Below are positions 1 to 10,298 of a DNA stretch of 64,000 nucleotides, one piece after another. Origin of the DNA: Candidatus Desulfovibrio intestinavium (GTDB lineage: Bacteria; Desulfobacterota; Desulfovibrionia; Desulfovibrionales; Desulfovibrionaceae); the NCBI GenBank assembly GCA_019118345.1, contig DWZD01000054.1:1-64000 (forward strand). The letters are read 5' to 3'. The position numbers and the translations under genes are program-made. Each line of letters starts with the position of its first letter. Position 1 is the stretch's first letter. The notes below the pieces were generated by a model. The model ran no database searches and had not been told where the DNA came from. It saw nothing but the letters and a program-made list of their open reading frames with translations.

Positions 1-47
1 GGGAAGGGGAACCCCTTTGCGCGCTAGCACAAGGGGTTCCCCTTCCC
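1..47 (-). terminator. Long purine-arm hairpin at the 3' end of the 67-1275 gene
   Basis: A perfect 17-bp inverted repeat (arms GGGAAGGGGAACCCCTT at 1-17 and its complement at 31-47, 13-nt loop) begins about 20 bases past the stop codon of the minus-strand gene. The window edge cuts off any T-tract on the minus strand, so a classical terminator cannot be confirmed. Two hairpins of similar arm composition follow plsY and purN. Confidence 0.6.
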
Positions 48-66
48 CCCTCAAAAAGCACAGCGG

Positions 67-1275
67 CTAGGACGAGGCGGCTTCCTTCTGCTCGCGCAGC
101 CAATCGTCCATATATTCCTTTTCCATAAAATCCGGTCGGAATTCCGGGTAATCGACGCCCGGCAGCGGTTCCTTGCTCACCTCGATGGAACGGGCGGTGG
201 CGCACCATGTTCCCACGTGGGCGAAGCCGTTGTTCCCGGCCTCGAAGTCTCCCTCCATGTCGCCATGATGGCCCAGGGCCAGCAGGAGCGGCAGCGGCGC
301 GGTGCTTGTCCAGTGTTCTTTGAGTTGCGGGCAGTGCGCTATGTCGATGTAGACCTTGAGCGCATGGTTGTAGATATAGCGGATGGCCCGGCCCGTCTCA
401 TGGATGTCCTTATCCTCTCCGCCGGGGTTCTTGAAATGGGCCGCGGCATAGGCAAAGAGGGTCTTTTCCTCGCTTTGGGCCAGCGTGTCGCACAGCTCGT
501 CATTTTCGGGAAATTCCCAGCCGGACGGGGCGTCATGCGCGACCACATAGACCCTGTCGCCCTTCCAGGGGCCGGCCAGCAGGCCAAGCAGATAGGTCAC
601 CATGCCGGCCTTGGTGTAGGCCCAGTTCATGAGCTTGCTGTCCTCGCTGCAGAATTGCTCCCGCTTGTCCACATTGACCACAAGATAAAAGCGCCCCGGC
701 TCCGTGGCCGTGAAATCCGGGCGGAACTCCGCGTAATCGACGCCCGGCAGCGGCTCCTTGCGCACCTCGAGGGAGCGCACGCTGTCGCACCAGCTGCCCA
801 CCATTTCTTCCATTTCCGTGGTGATCAGATCAAAGTCGCCGCCGTCCCCTGCGCCCAGAAAGCCCATGGCAAGGAGCAGCGGCAGGGGCGCGATGTCGTC
901 CCGCGCGGCGGGACAGTGCTGCAGATCGAGGAAGACCCGCAGGTCATGGTTGTAGATGTAGCGGTAGCCGTGATCCTCGGCATCCACCTCGTCCGGATCC
1001 ACCTCCCGGTAATGATCGTCCACATAACGGCGCAGGTTTTCCGCGCCGGTCTCCCGCAGCACCTCGGCCAGCGCCTTGCCGTAGGGTTCTTCCTCCGGAT
1101 TGGCGCGATAGGTCAGGACAAAAACCCTGTCGCCCTTCCAGGGGCCGGCCAGCAGGTTGAGCAGGGCCTGCACCTTGAAGGCGCCGTGATAGCACCACTC
1201 CGCCATTTTCAGCCCGCCGGGTCTGGAAAGTTCCTCGCGCTTGTCCACATTGACGATGGTGTAATAACGTCCCAT
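67..1275 (-). CDS. Internally duplicated protein of unknown function (VNVDKRE / GPWKGDRV repeats)
   Basis: The 402-residue product consists of two tandem copies of one domain of about 195 residues. Each copy carries, in order, VNVDKRE, LLAGPWKGDRV, YIYNH, PLPLLLA and a closing block EPLPGVDY.EFRPDF. No signal peptide or membrane segment is visible. The pattern recalls a widespread uncharacterised protein type with a VNxDK...W.GDR signature, but no function follows from that. I chose ATG at 1275 because AGGA lies nine bases upstream; an in-frame ATG six codons earlier has no ribosome site. The gene follows lepA by 45 bases on the same strand and could be read through from it. Confidence 0.75.
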   Translation of the reverse strand: MGRYYTIVNVDKREELSRPGGLKMAEWCYHGAFKVQALLNLLAGPWKGDRVFVLTYRANPEEEPYGKALAEVLRETGAENLRRYVDDHYREVDPDEVDAEDHGYRYIYNHDLRVFLDLQHCPAARDDIAPLPLLLAMGFLGAGDGGDFDLITTEMEEMVGSWCDSVRSLEVRKEPLPGVDYAEFRPDFTATEPGRFYLVVNVDKREQFCSEDSKLMNWAYTKAGMVTYLLGLLAGPWKGDRVYVVAHDAPSGWEFPENDELCDTLAQSEEKTLFAYAAAHFKNPGGEDKDIHETGRAIRYIYNHALKVYIDIAHCPQLKEHWTSTAPLPLLLALGHHGDMEGDFEAGNNGFAHVGTWCATARSIEVSKEPLPGVDYPEFRPDFMEKEYMDDWLREQKEAASS

Positions 1276-1320
1276 GTCTTGTTTCCTATGCATTTTTTGG
1301 CGTTGCAGGAGGGGTCGCCG

Positions 1321-3126
<1,806 letters not shown>

Positions 3127-3399
3127 GGTTCTCGAACTCGCTGGGGGTTGAATGACACGGAAAAAACAGACGTTGCAAAGTCTTTTTTTTTAGCCCAGAG
3201 AGGCCCGAAAGTCCATATTCCCTTCTGTCCGTCCGGTCACGGGGCATTCGCCGTCATCTTCCGTCCGGGCTTTTTCTTCCCCCCTCTAATCTTCGGGGAG
3301 CAACCTGCCGATAAGAAAGATATTCACTCTATGGAGGGAGGTTCAACCAATACGCCGATGAAACTTTTTCCGCCAGACATGGCGGGAAAGGAGGGGAGC

Positions 3400-3966
3400 A
3401 TGGGCATTGAACGCATATCAACCGAAAGCATCACTCCATTCCGTGCCGTCCAGACCGACTGGGAACTGGCGCGGAAAATCGCGGACAGCAATCGTCCGCA
3501 GCAGGCGGAAGGGCAGAATCCGTCCCTGTCCGGCGAGCTGAGCGATGTGGACATTCTTTCCCCCGAAGGGCGGGAGAGTTATGCCCGCGTTGCGATGCTG
3601 AGCCGTCAGGTCAGCCGACGCCTGCAGGAAGAGGCCGAGGCGGCCCTGCGCAGGGAAGAAGCCGCGCAACACGCCGAGGAACAGCGGCAGGAACGGGAGG
3701 AACGCGCCCGGCAGGCCGCCGACGACGAGGCGCGCAGGCAGGAGCGCGGCGAGGCTGCCGACGCATCCGGCGAGGACAGGGAGGCCGACCGTCTGCCTGG
3801 CATTGCCGCCCATGCCGCTCAGGCGGCCTATGGCGAAGAGGCCGGAAAGAGCGGTACGGAAAGCGGCCCGCAGGCCGCCCGCTCAGACAGCCCGTCCGAA
3901 GCCGCTGCCGCCTCGCAGGCGGACGGCGAGACGGGTCGGCAGGCGCCGCTTCATCTCGTGGTGTAA
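3400..3966 (+). CDS. Small Ala/Glu/Arg-rich coiled-coil protein of unknown function
   Basis: The 188-residue product has a short N-terminal segment (MGIERISTESITPFRAVQ), then a long highly charged stretch (about residues 65-125) rich in E, R, A and Q that should form a coiled coil, then a low-complexity A/G/S/D tail ending APLHLVV. It has no signal peptide or membrane helix. ATG at 3400 is chosen because AAAGGAGG (3387-3394) lies just upstream, the best ribosome site in the neighbourhood. The gene is transcribed away from lepA and converges on icd with a shared hairpin between them. I do not recognise a family. The overall shape resembles small flagellar or secretion accessory proteins, but nothing specific supports that. 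Confidence 0.7.
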   Translation: MGIERISTESITPFRAVQTDWELARKIADSNRPQQAEGQNPSLSGELSDVDILSPEGRESYARVAMLSRQVSRRLQEEAEAALRREEAAQHAEEQRQEREERARQAADDEARRQERGEAADASGEDREADRLPGIAAHAAQAAYGEEAGKSGTESGPQAARSDSPSEAAAASQADGETGRQAPLHLVV

Positions 3967-4075
3967 TCCGCAGCGCCCCAAGATTTGCGACCGCCCCGGC
4001 GGGGCGTCTGTTCGTGCGCCCGCGTCCGGCCCCTCCCTTCCGAGGCAACCCTAAGCGGCAACCATGCCGTGCCCC

Positions 4076-4124
4076 AAAAATCATCCGGGGCAAGGCCCGA
4101 CAGGCCTCGTCCCGGATGATTTTT
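4076..4124. terminator. Bidirectional intrinsic terminator between convergent genes
   Basis: Arms AAAAATCATCCGGG (4076-4089) and CCCGGATGATTTTT (4111-4124) form a perfect 14-bp stem. The A-run on the left and T-run on the right give a U-tract for transcription from either side. It sits between the coiled-coil gene ending at 3966 and icd ending at 4224. The rest of 3967-4223 holds nothing else that I recognise. Confidence 0.85.
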
Positions 4125-4223
4125 GCTCAGCGTTGCGCTGTATGTGGCCTGCGGCCCGACGCCGCCCTGCCTCAGTCTGTTTCGAAATGGCGCTCCGGCC
4201 GGGCTTGCCGCCGGAACGGAAGC

Positions 4224-5363
4224 CTACAGGGCCGCGCCGATAATGTCCCCGAATTCGCGGCAGCCCACCACACGCGCGCCGCTCACCTGATCCGCCAGAT
4301 CCTCGGTCACGGCCCGACCGGCAATGGCCTTGCTCATGGCCGCACGGATGCGTTCCGCCGCCGCCGCATAGCCCATGTGTTCCAGCATGAGCGCCCCGCA
4401 GAGGATGACGCTGCCGGGATTGGCCCTGTCCTGCCCGGCAATGGTGGGGGCGGTGCCGTGCGTGGCCTCGAAGAAGGCCAGCGAGTCGGACATGTTCACG
4501 CCCGGTGCAAGGCCGAGGCCGCCCACCTGCGCGGCCAGCGCATCTGAGAGATAGTCGCCGTTGAGGTTGGGCGTGGCAATGACGTGGTACTGCTCGGGAT
4601 GCAGGAGCGCCTCCTGAAACATGGCGTCGGCAATGCGATCCTTGACGACCAGTCGGCCGGGTACGGCGTCCTTTTCCGTGCAGGTCTGATCGCCGAATTC
4701 GCGGGCGGCCACATCATAGCCCCACTGGCGGAAGCCGCCTTCGGTGAACTTCATGATGTTGCCCTTGTGGACAAGGGTCAGGGACGGCTGGCCGGTGTCC
4801 AGCGCATAGCGCAGGGCGCGCCGCACCAGCCGCTCGGAACCGAAGGCGCTCATGGGCTTGATGCCCACGGCGGCATCCTCGCGGATCTTGCCCACCCCGA
4901 ATTCCTCGCGCAAAAAGGCAATGAGCTTCTTCGCCTCCGGGGTTTCGGCGGCGTATTCAATGCCCGCGTACACGTCTTCGGTATTTTCCCGGAAAATGGT
5001 CATGTTGACCTTCTCGGGATGCTTGACCGGCGTCTCCAGCCCGCTGAAATGTCGGATGGGCCGGATGCAGGCATAAAGGTCAAGGGTCTGGCGCAGGGCC
5101 ACATTGAGGCTGCGGCGGCCCTTGCCCACCGGCGTGCCCAGCGGCCCCTTGATGGCCACGGAGGCATCCCGCAGGGCTTCAAGCGTGGCTTCGGGCAGGG
5201 GGCTGCCCGTTTCGGCCTCGGCCTTTTCCCCGGCCAGCAGCTCCCGCCATTCGATGCGATCCTCGCTCTCGCGGGCCAGAGCCGCGTCAATGACCGGCCG
5301 CGCCGCCTGCCAGATTTCCTTGCCGATGCCGTCGCCCTCTATCCAGTAGACCGTTTTTTTCAT
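4224..5363 (-). CDS. icd: Isocitrate dehydrogenase, probably NAD-dependent
   Basis: The enzyme converts isocitrate to 2-oxoglutarate and CO2 in the cytoplasm. The 379-residue protein has the isocitrate-binding stretch RRSLNVALRQTLDLYACIRP, the metal-site block NLNGDYLSD and the cofactor loop EATHGTAPTIAGQD. Aligned by eye to E. coli Icd, the four residues that hold the 2'-phosphate of NADP (Lys344, Tyr345, Tyr391, Arg395) are Thr, Ile, Glu and Asp here. Ile at 345 is typical of NAD-dependent relatives, so NAD use is inferred. ATG at 5363 is preceded by AAGGGAAG. The gene lies 34 bases after the citrate synthase candidate, consistent with an operon feeding 2-oxoglutarate synthesis. Confidence 0.95.
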   Translation of the reverse strand: MKKTVYWIEGDGIGKEIWQAARPVIDAALARESEDRIEWRELLAGEKAEAETGSPLPEATLEALRDASVAIKGPLGTPVGKGRRSLNVALRQTLDLYACIRPIRHFSGLETPVKHPEKVNMTIFRENTEDVYAGIEYAAETPEAKKLIAFLREEFGVGKIREDAAVGIKPMSAFGSERLVRRALRYALDTGQPSLTLVHKGNIMKFTEGGFRQWGYDVAAREFGDQTCTEKDAVPGRLVVKDRIADAMFQEALLHPEQYHVIATPNLNGDYLSDALAAQVGGLGLAPGVNMSDSLAFFEATHGTAPTIAGQDRANPGSVILCGALMLEHMGYAAAAERIRAAMSKAIAGRAVTEDLADQVSGARVVGCREFGDIIGAAL

Positions 5364-5397
5364 GCTTCTTCCCTTCTTCCGTTCCTGCATTCGCGGG

Positions 5398-7224
5398 CTA
5401 TTCCTCATCTTCGGAGCGCACTTCCTGCTTGAGAGCCTGCGCCCGCTGCAGGAGCTGCTCGAGCTGAATATCCGCACCCAGCACGCCCACGATGTCGTCC
5501 TTGTCGTTGGTGACCGCGCAGGACACGGTAATGACCAGCTTGCCCGTGAACTGGGACTGATACACATCCATGATATGCAGATCGCCCGACTGCATGGGCT
5601 GCTTGAACCACTCGCGCTGCGAGAAGTCGTAGCCGATGGGCAGGGCCTCATAGCGCTCCTTGTAGGCCGGATCGGTGATGGCCGAACACTTGAGCTTGCC
5701 CTCGGTATCCGTGAGATAGAGATATTGGATGAAGGGGAATTCCCGCGTGAAGGCATCCAGCCGGGCGCAGGCGTTCTGCCCGAAGTCCAGCAGTTCCGAC
5801 TGACGCGCCAGCCGGATGATGAGGTGCGCCGCCAGCTCGCCCGCCAGATGCTTCATGTGATCGAATTCGGTCACGAAAAGTTCGGGCATGAACTCCTGGG
5901 CCAGCGCCTCCATCTCGTCATGGGACAGGTGGGTGGTGCGCCCGTTCTCGTACAGGGCCACAATGGCGTCGTAGATGCGGCCCACGGCGGGATGCTTCTT
6001 GGAAACCTGCTTTTCCGGGGGCAGGCGCAGATTGACGTTGAGCCAGTAGGCCACGCCCGAACGCCCGGTCTTGTCGGTGACGATGATGGGCACGGGACGG
6101 CCCAGCAGGCGGGTGGTGTCGAAGATATTGTAGATCTCCTCGTTCTTGGCCAGACCGTCGGCATGCACGCCCGCGCTGGTGGCGTTGAAGTCGCGCCCCA
6201 CAAAGGGATAATTGTAGGGAATGCGGTAATTGAGTTCCTTTTCAAAGAACTCGGCCACCTCGGCCAGAATGGTGGTGTCGGCGGCGGCATCGTCCCCGGT
6301 CAGGGAAATGTATTCCACGAGCAGGGCTTCGAGCGGGGTATTGCCCGTGCGCTCGCCAAAGCCGAACAATGTGCTGTTGACCGCGCCGCAGCCGTAGAGC
6401 CAGGCCGTCACGCCGTTGACGAGCACCTTGTGGAAGTCGTTGTGCCCGTGCCATTCCAGCCACTGGCCCGGCACGCCCGCCTCGTCGGTGAAGGCGCGCA
6501 CGATGCGCTGCACCGAACGCGGCAGCCCGGCCCCGGGATAGGGCACGCCGTAGCCCATGGTATCGCAAAGGCGGATCTTCACCGGCATGCCGCTCTGATG
6601 CGACAGCTCCATGAGCCGCTGGGCCAGCGGCAGGCAGAAGCCGTAAATGTCCGCCCGGGTCACATCCTCGAAATGGCAGCGGGGGATGATGCCCCATTCC
6701 AGGGCCTGTTCGGCCAGGGCGACATACATGTCCAGGGCCTGCTGCCGGGTTTTGCCCAGCTTGAGGAAAATATGGTAGTCCGACACGCTGGTCAGCATGC
6801 CGGTTTCGTCGAATTCCATGTCCCGCGCCAGCTTGAGATCCTCCCGATTGGCGCGAATCCAGGCCGTCACGCGCGGGAAGTGGTAGCCGCGCGCCCGGCA
6901 GACGTCAATGCATTTGCGATCCTTGGCCGAATAGAGAAAGAACTCCGAGGCCGTGATCAGGCCGCTCTTGCCGCCGAGACGGTGCAGGAAGTCAAACATC
7001 TTCGCCACCTGCCTGACCGTATACGGCGGGCGGGCCTGCTGCCCGTCGCGGAAGGTCGTGTCGGTGATGCGCATCTGCTCGGCCGGTCGCGGCGCGAGCA
7101 GCACATCGTCAAAGGCGGTGCGGCAAATGCTCGTGTAGGGGAAAAGCTCCCGGTAGAGCTGGGGTTGCTCCACATCCTGCAACGGCAGCGGACGATTGCC
7201 GCTGGACTGGTAGATGATGCTCAT
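5398..7224 (-). CDS. Putative Re-citrate synthase (homocitrate/isopropylmalate synthase family) with C-terminal Cache/PDC-like domain
   Basis: The first 430 or so residues form an HMGL-type TIM barrel: RITDTTFRDGQQ (metal and catalytic loop), CDTMGYGVPYPG, EWHGHNDFHK and NATSAGVHADGLAKN. Members of this family in anaerobes, including Desulfovibrio, act as (Re)-citrate synthase, condensing acetyl-CoA with oxaloacetate. The position directly upstream of icd supports that role. Residues from about 490 to the end look like a PDC/Cache ligand-binding domain (YDFSQREWFKQPMQSG, QSQFTGKLVITVS, IVGVLGADIQLEQLL). That is unusual for a protein with no signal peptide or membrane helix. ATG at 7224 has AGAGGAAGG just upstream. 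2-Isopropylmalate or homocitrate synthase activity cannot be excluded. Confidence 0.8.
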   Translation of the reverse strand: MSIIYQSSGNRPLPLQDVEQPQLYRELFPYTSICRTAFDDVLLAPRPAEQMRITDTTFRDGQQARPPYTVRQVAKMFDFLHRLGGKSGLITASEFFLYSAKDRKCIDVCRARGYHFPRVTAWIRANREDLKLARDMEFDETGMLTSVSDYHIFLKLGKTRQQALDMYVALAEQALEWGIIPRCHFEDVTRADIYGFCLPLAQRLMELSHQSGMPVKIRLCDTMGYGVPYPGAGLPRSVQRIVRAFTDEAGVPGQWLEWHGHNDFHKVLVNGVTAWLYGCGAVNSTLFGFGERTGNTPLEALLVEYISLTGDDAAADTTILAEVAEFFEKELNYRIPYNYPFVGRDFNATSAGVHADGLAKNEEIYNIFDTTRLLGRPVPIIVTDKTGRSGVAYWLNVNLRLPPEKQVSKKHPAVGRIYDAIVALYENGRTTHLSHDEMEALAQEFMPELFVTEFDHMKHLAGELAAHLIIRLARQSELLDFGQNACARLDAFTREFPFIQYLYLTDTEGKLKCSAITDPAYKERYEALPIGYDFSQREWFKQPMQSGDLHIMDVYQSQFTGKLVITVSCAVTNDKDDIVGVLGADIQLEQLLQRAQALKQEVRSEDEE

Positions 7225-7258
7225 GGCCTTCCTCTGCCCCCTGCGGGGCGGCTGCTTA

Positions 7259-7302
7259 TATGGTAGAAAGGTCACCATAGCCGCTTCCCGCCGTGGCGTC
7301 AA
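7259..7302 (-). promoter_or_regulatory. Promoter with overlapping operator-like dyad for the citrate synthase-icd operon
   Basis: On the minus strand TTGACG (7302-7297) and TATGGT (7279-7274) are 17 bases apart and fit a sigma-70 promoter. The -10 hexamer is also one arm of a perfect dyad TATGGT-N9-ACCATA (7259-7279), placed where a repressor would block the start site. The regulator is unknown. Confidence 0.5.
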
Positions 7303-7332
7303 AGTCGCGCTTGCCGGCCCCTGCGGCGGGAC

Positions 7333-7364
7333 TTGCCAGATTGATAAAAATGACCGATTATCAA
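7333..7364 (+). promoter_or_regulatory. Promoter with overlapping dyad upstream of the RNase II-family gene
   Basis: TTGCCA (7333-7338) and GATTAT (7356-7361) have 17-base spacing. A perfect dyad TTGATAA-N10-TTATCAA (7341-7364) spans the spacer and the -10 element, as expected for an operator. The divergent citrate synthase promoter lies 30 bases to the left with a different dyad. Confidence 0.4.
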
Positions 7365-7422
7365 TGGTTGGAGCGAGAAAAAAGCATGGTGCGCGTCACG
7401 CGTGTGACGCGGGGGAGGAACT

Positions 7423-9555
7423 ATGTCGTCGTGCGTGCAGTATCCCGGGACGGGCTGCATTGTGGAATTTCTGGAAGGCAATGCCGTGCATCTGGCCCTG
7501 GTCATCGAGGACGGGGGCGGCAAGGTGCGCCTTCTGCTGCCCAACCGCCGGGAAACCCGCCTCACGGCCTCACGCCTGCTGCCGTGGGCCGGGCCGCAAC
7601 TGTCCGGCCCCCTGCCCGGCCGCGAGGAAGCCGTGCGCCTGCTGGAAGACTGCCGCAAACGCCGTGAGGAACTGGCCGCCGCCGTACCGGTGCACGAACT
7701 CTGGGAAATGGCCCAGGGCGAGGTCAATGAGGCGCCGGCCCGCTGGTTTGCCGAACTCTCGGGCAGCGATCCCGACGTGGACAGCATCGCCGCCCACGGT
7801 CGCGCCCTGCTGGCCTGCAAGAGTCATTTCCGCTTCCAGCCGCCCGTCTTCCAGATCTTCGACGCCGAAACCGTGGAAAAACGCCAGAATGAACAACGGG
7901 AACGCGAGGATCGCGAGGCCCTCACCGTGGGCGGCGCGAGCTTTTTCCGCCTGCTCTGGGACGTGGCCTGCAAAAAACGCTCCCTGCCGCCGGCGCCGGA
8001 CGCCGACGGCAACGGCGGCTCCGCCGAATGGCCCGCCCCGGATGTGGCCCGGCGGCTGGAACACCTGCTTTTCGCCTGCATGGCCGACCCGGACAATCAG
8101 GAATATGACAGCCTCTGGCGCATGCTGAGCAAGGGCCTGCCCGATGTGCCCCATCTGCCCGTGCAGTTGCTCATGGCCTGGGGCATCGTGCCGCCGCACT
8201 ACAACTTCTGGTTCGACCGCGCGGGCTATAAGGCCGGGGACGACTGGTGGCATCGCTGGAACGACGAGGTGCGGGATCTGATCGCCCGCAGTCGGGACGT
8301 TCCCCTGCCCGCCTGCGATCTGCCCTTCATCAGCATCGACAGCGCCAGCACCCGCGACGTGGACGACGCCTTCCATCTGGAAGCCGCGCCGGACGGCGGC
8401 TTTCTCCTCACCCTCGCCCTGGCCTACCCGGCCCTGTGCTGGCCCTTCGGCTCCCCCCTCGACAAGACCGTGCTGCGGCGCGGCACCAGCATCTATCTGC
8501 CCGAGGGCGATTGCCACATGCTGCCCGAGCACCTCGGCACCGATGTCTTCTCCCTACGGGCGGGCGAGGAACGCCCCGCCTTCTGCGTGCGCGTGGCCGT
8601 GGACGCGGACGGCAACGCCGCCCCCTGCGAACTCTTTACCGCCCGCGTGCGGCTGGCCGCCAACCTCACCTATCGCGACACGCAGGCCGTGCTCGATGCC
8701 CGCCGCGACCATGCCCCCCTGCCGGACAATCCCGCCGCGCCCTTTGCCGAGACCCTGTGTCTGGCCCATGCCTTTGAACGCGCCCGGCAGGCGGCCCGCA
8801 TCCGCAACGGAGCCGTGGTCATGGATCGTCCCGAACCCGTCATCCGGCTGGAAGGCGAAGGCGCGCAGACCGTTGTCCATCTGGAGGCGGGCGAGGCCTG
8901 CCCGGACAGTCAGGCCGCCGTGGCCGAAATGATGATTCTCGCCTCCGCCGCCGTGGCCGACTGGGCCGCCCGGGAGGGCCTGCCCTTGCTGCACCGTACC
9001 CAGGACGTGGCCCTGCCCCGTGAATATGCCGGCGTCTGGACGCGCCCCGAGGACATGACCCGCGTCATGCGGGCGCTGGCTCCGTCCTCGCTGGAAGTGC
9101 AGGCCCGCCCCCATGCCGCCCTCGGCCTGCCCCGCTATGCGCCCGTGACCTCGCCCCTGCGGCGCTACCCCGACCTGATCAACGAGGCCCAAATCGCCCA
9201 CTGGCTGGCCCACGGCAGCCCGCGCTGGGATGCCGCCGCCCTGGCCGAACTGCTCGTCAACCTCAATGCGGCCCTCGAAGCCGCCGGGCAGGTGCAGCGC
9301 TTCCGTCCGCGCTACTGGAAGCTGCTCTACTTCCGCCAGCAGGGCGACAAAATCTGGTGGCCCGGCGTCATTACCGAGGAAAACGACATGTTCGCCACGG
9401 TCAGCCTGCCGGATCAGGGAATTTTCCTGCGCGGCAAGCGCCGCCAGTTCGATGAACGGGCCTGCCCCGGCACGGCGGTGGAGGTGCGCATCGGCCGCGT
9501 CAATCCCCTGTACAATGAAATCATGATTCTGGAAGCTCGCACAGCCGACAGCTGA
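7423..9555 (+). CDS. RNase II / RNase R-family exoribonuclease (RNB domain)
   Basis: The 710-residue protein is predicted to degrade RNA processively from the 3' end in the cytoplasm. The RNB domain begins near residue 300 with [17 protein letters not shown], which supplies the Asp cluster that binds the catalytic metal. It continues through [11 protein letters not shown] to [20 protein letters not shown], the conserved RNA-channel Arg block. The N-terminal 250 residues contain no obvious cold-shock motif and the C terminus is short, so it is neither a typical Rnb nor a typical Rnr. ATG at 7423 follows GGGGAGGAACT. The gene is followed by plsY after 22 bases and probably shares its transcript. 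Confidence 0.88.
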   Translation: MSSCVQYPGTGCIVEFLEGNAVHLALVIEDGGGKVRLLLPNRRETRLTASRLLPWAGPQLSGPLPGREEAVRLLEDCRKRREELAAAVPVHELWEMAQGEVNEAPARWFAELSGSDPDVDSIAAHGRALLACKSHFRFQPPVFQIFDAETVEKRQNEQREREDREALTVGGASFFRLLWDVACKKRSLPPAPDADGNGGSAEWPAPDVARRLEHLLFACMADPDNQEYDSLWRMLSKGLPDVPHLPVQLLMAWGIVPPHYNFWFDRAGYKAGDDWWHRWNDEVRDLIARSRDVPLPACDLPFISIDSASTRDVDDAFHLEAAPDGGFLLTLALAYPALCWPFGSPLDKTVLRRGTSIYLPEGDCHMLPEHLGTDVFSLRAGEERPAFCVRVAVDADGNAAPCELFTARVRLAANLTYRDTQAVLDARRDHAPLPDNPAAPFAETLCLAHAFERARQAARIRNGAVVMDRPEPVIRLEGEGAQTVVHLEAGEACPDSQAAVAEMMILASAAVADWAAREGLPLLHRTQDVALPREYAGVWTRPEDMTRVMRALAPSSLEVQARPHAALGLPRYAPVTSPLRRYPDLINEAQIAHWLAHGSPRWDAAALAELLVNLNAALEAAGQVQRFRPRYWKLLYFRQQGDKIWWPGVITEENDMFATVSLPDQGIFLRGKRRQFDERACPGTAVEVRIGRVNPLYNEIMILEARTADS

Positions 9556-9577
9556 TGCGTCCCCTCAAGGAGATCCC

Positions 9578-10171
9578 ATGTCGGAACTGCTTTGTATCGT
9601 CCTGGCCTATGTGGTCGGCTCCGTCCCGTGGGGGCTGGTCATTGCCCGCGTTTTCTGCGGCATTGACCCCCGCAGGGACGGCAGCGGCAATACCGGCGCC
9701 ACCAATGTGGCCCGTCTCTGCGGCTTCGGCTGGGGGGTGCTCACCCTGGCCTGCGATCTCGGCAAGGGCGCGCTGCCCGTCTGCCTGGCCCTGCACCTTG
9801 AGCTGCATCCCTTCTGGGTCAGCCTCACGGCCCTGGCTGCCGTGCTCGGACACGTATTCTCCTGCTTCATGCGCTTTCGCGGCGGCAAGGCCGTGGCCAC
9901 CAGCATCGGCATCTTCCTGCCGCTGGCCTTCTGGCCGCTCTTTGGCGCCTGTCTGCTCTGCCTGCTCGTCATCTGGCGCAGCGGCTATGTTTCCCTTGGC
10001 TCGCTGACCCTTGTCAGCGCCCTTGTCCTCGGCCTGCTCTTCTGCGGCATCTGGACATGGCTCCCCCTCGGCCTCTGCGTCTGGGGCCTCGTGGTCTGGA
10101 AACACCGCGAAAATATCGCCCGCCTCCGCACCGGTACCGAAAAAAGCTGGCAAAAAAAGCATCAGGACTGA
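9578..10171 (+). CDS. plsY: Glycerol-3-phosphate acyltransferase PlsY
   Basis: PlsY transfers the acyl group of acyl-phosphate to glycerol-3-phosphate in the inner membrane, making lysophosphatidate for phospholipid synthesis. The 197-residue polytopic protein has the family signatures [20 protein letters not shown] and [14 protein letters not shown], separated by hydrophobic helices. The ATG is preceded by AAGGAG. It lies 22 bases downstream of the exoribonuclease gene and is followed by a long hairpin. Confidence 0.96.
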   Translation: MSELLCIVLAYVVGSVPWGLVIARVFCGIDPRRDGSGNTGATNVARLCGFGWGVLTLACDLGKGALPVCLALHLELHPFWVSLTALAAVLGHVFSCFMRFRGGKAVATSIGIFLPLAFWPLFGACLLCLLVIWRSGYVSLGSLTLVSALVLGLLFCGIWTWLPLGLCVWGLVVWKHRENIARLRTGTEKSWQKKHQD

Positions 10172-10210
10172 AGCTCTCGCGTTCTGCCCTGATGCCTTGC
10201 CCTCTTTTTC

Positions 10211-10250
10211 GGAAAGGGAAACCTTCTGCGGACAAAAGGTTTCCCTTTCC
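10211..10250 (+). terminator. Long purine-arm hairpin after plsY
   Basis: The arms GGAAAGGGAAACCTT (10211-10225) and the perfect complement (10236-10250) form a 15-bp stem with a 10-nt loop, 40 bases after the plsY stop. No T-tract follows on the plus strand; a CTTTTTC run precedes the stem instead. Its position suggests a 3'-end element, and it also faces the end of the convergent glycan block. Confidence 0.55.
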
Positions 10251-10298
10251 ACGGAAAGAGACCGGCGTTTCTTCTTCCCGAATCCGGCGCTGTGGTGC

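Noticed and set aside
5362..7266. A 634-codon plus-strand frame opposite the citrate synthase candidate
   Set aside because: Same reasoning: antisense composition, and the minus strand carries an unmistakable HMGL-family protein.
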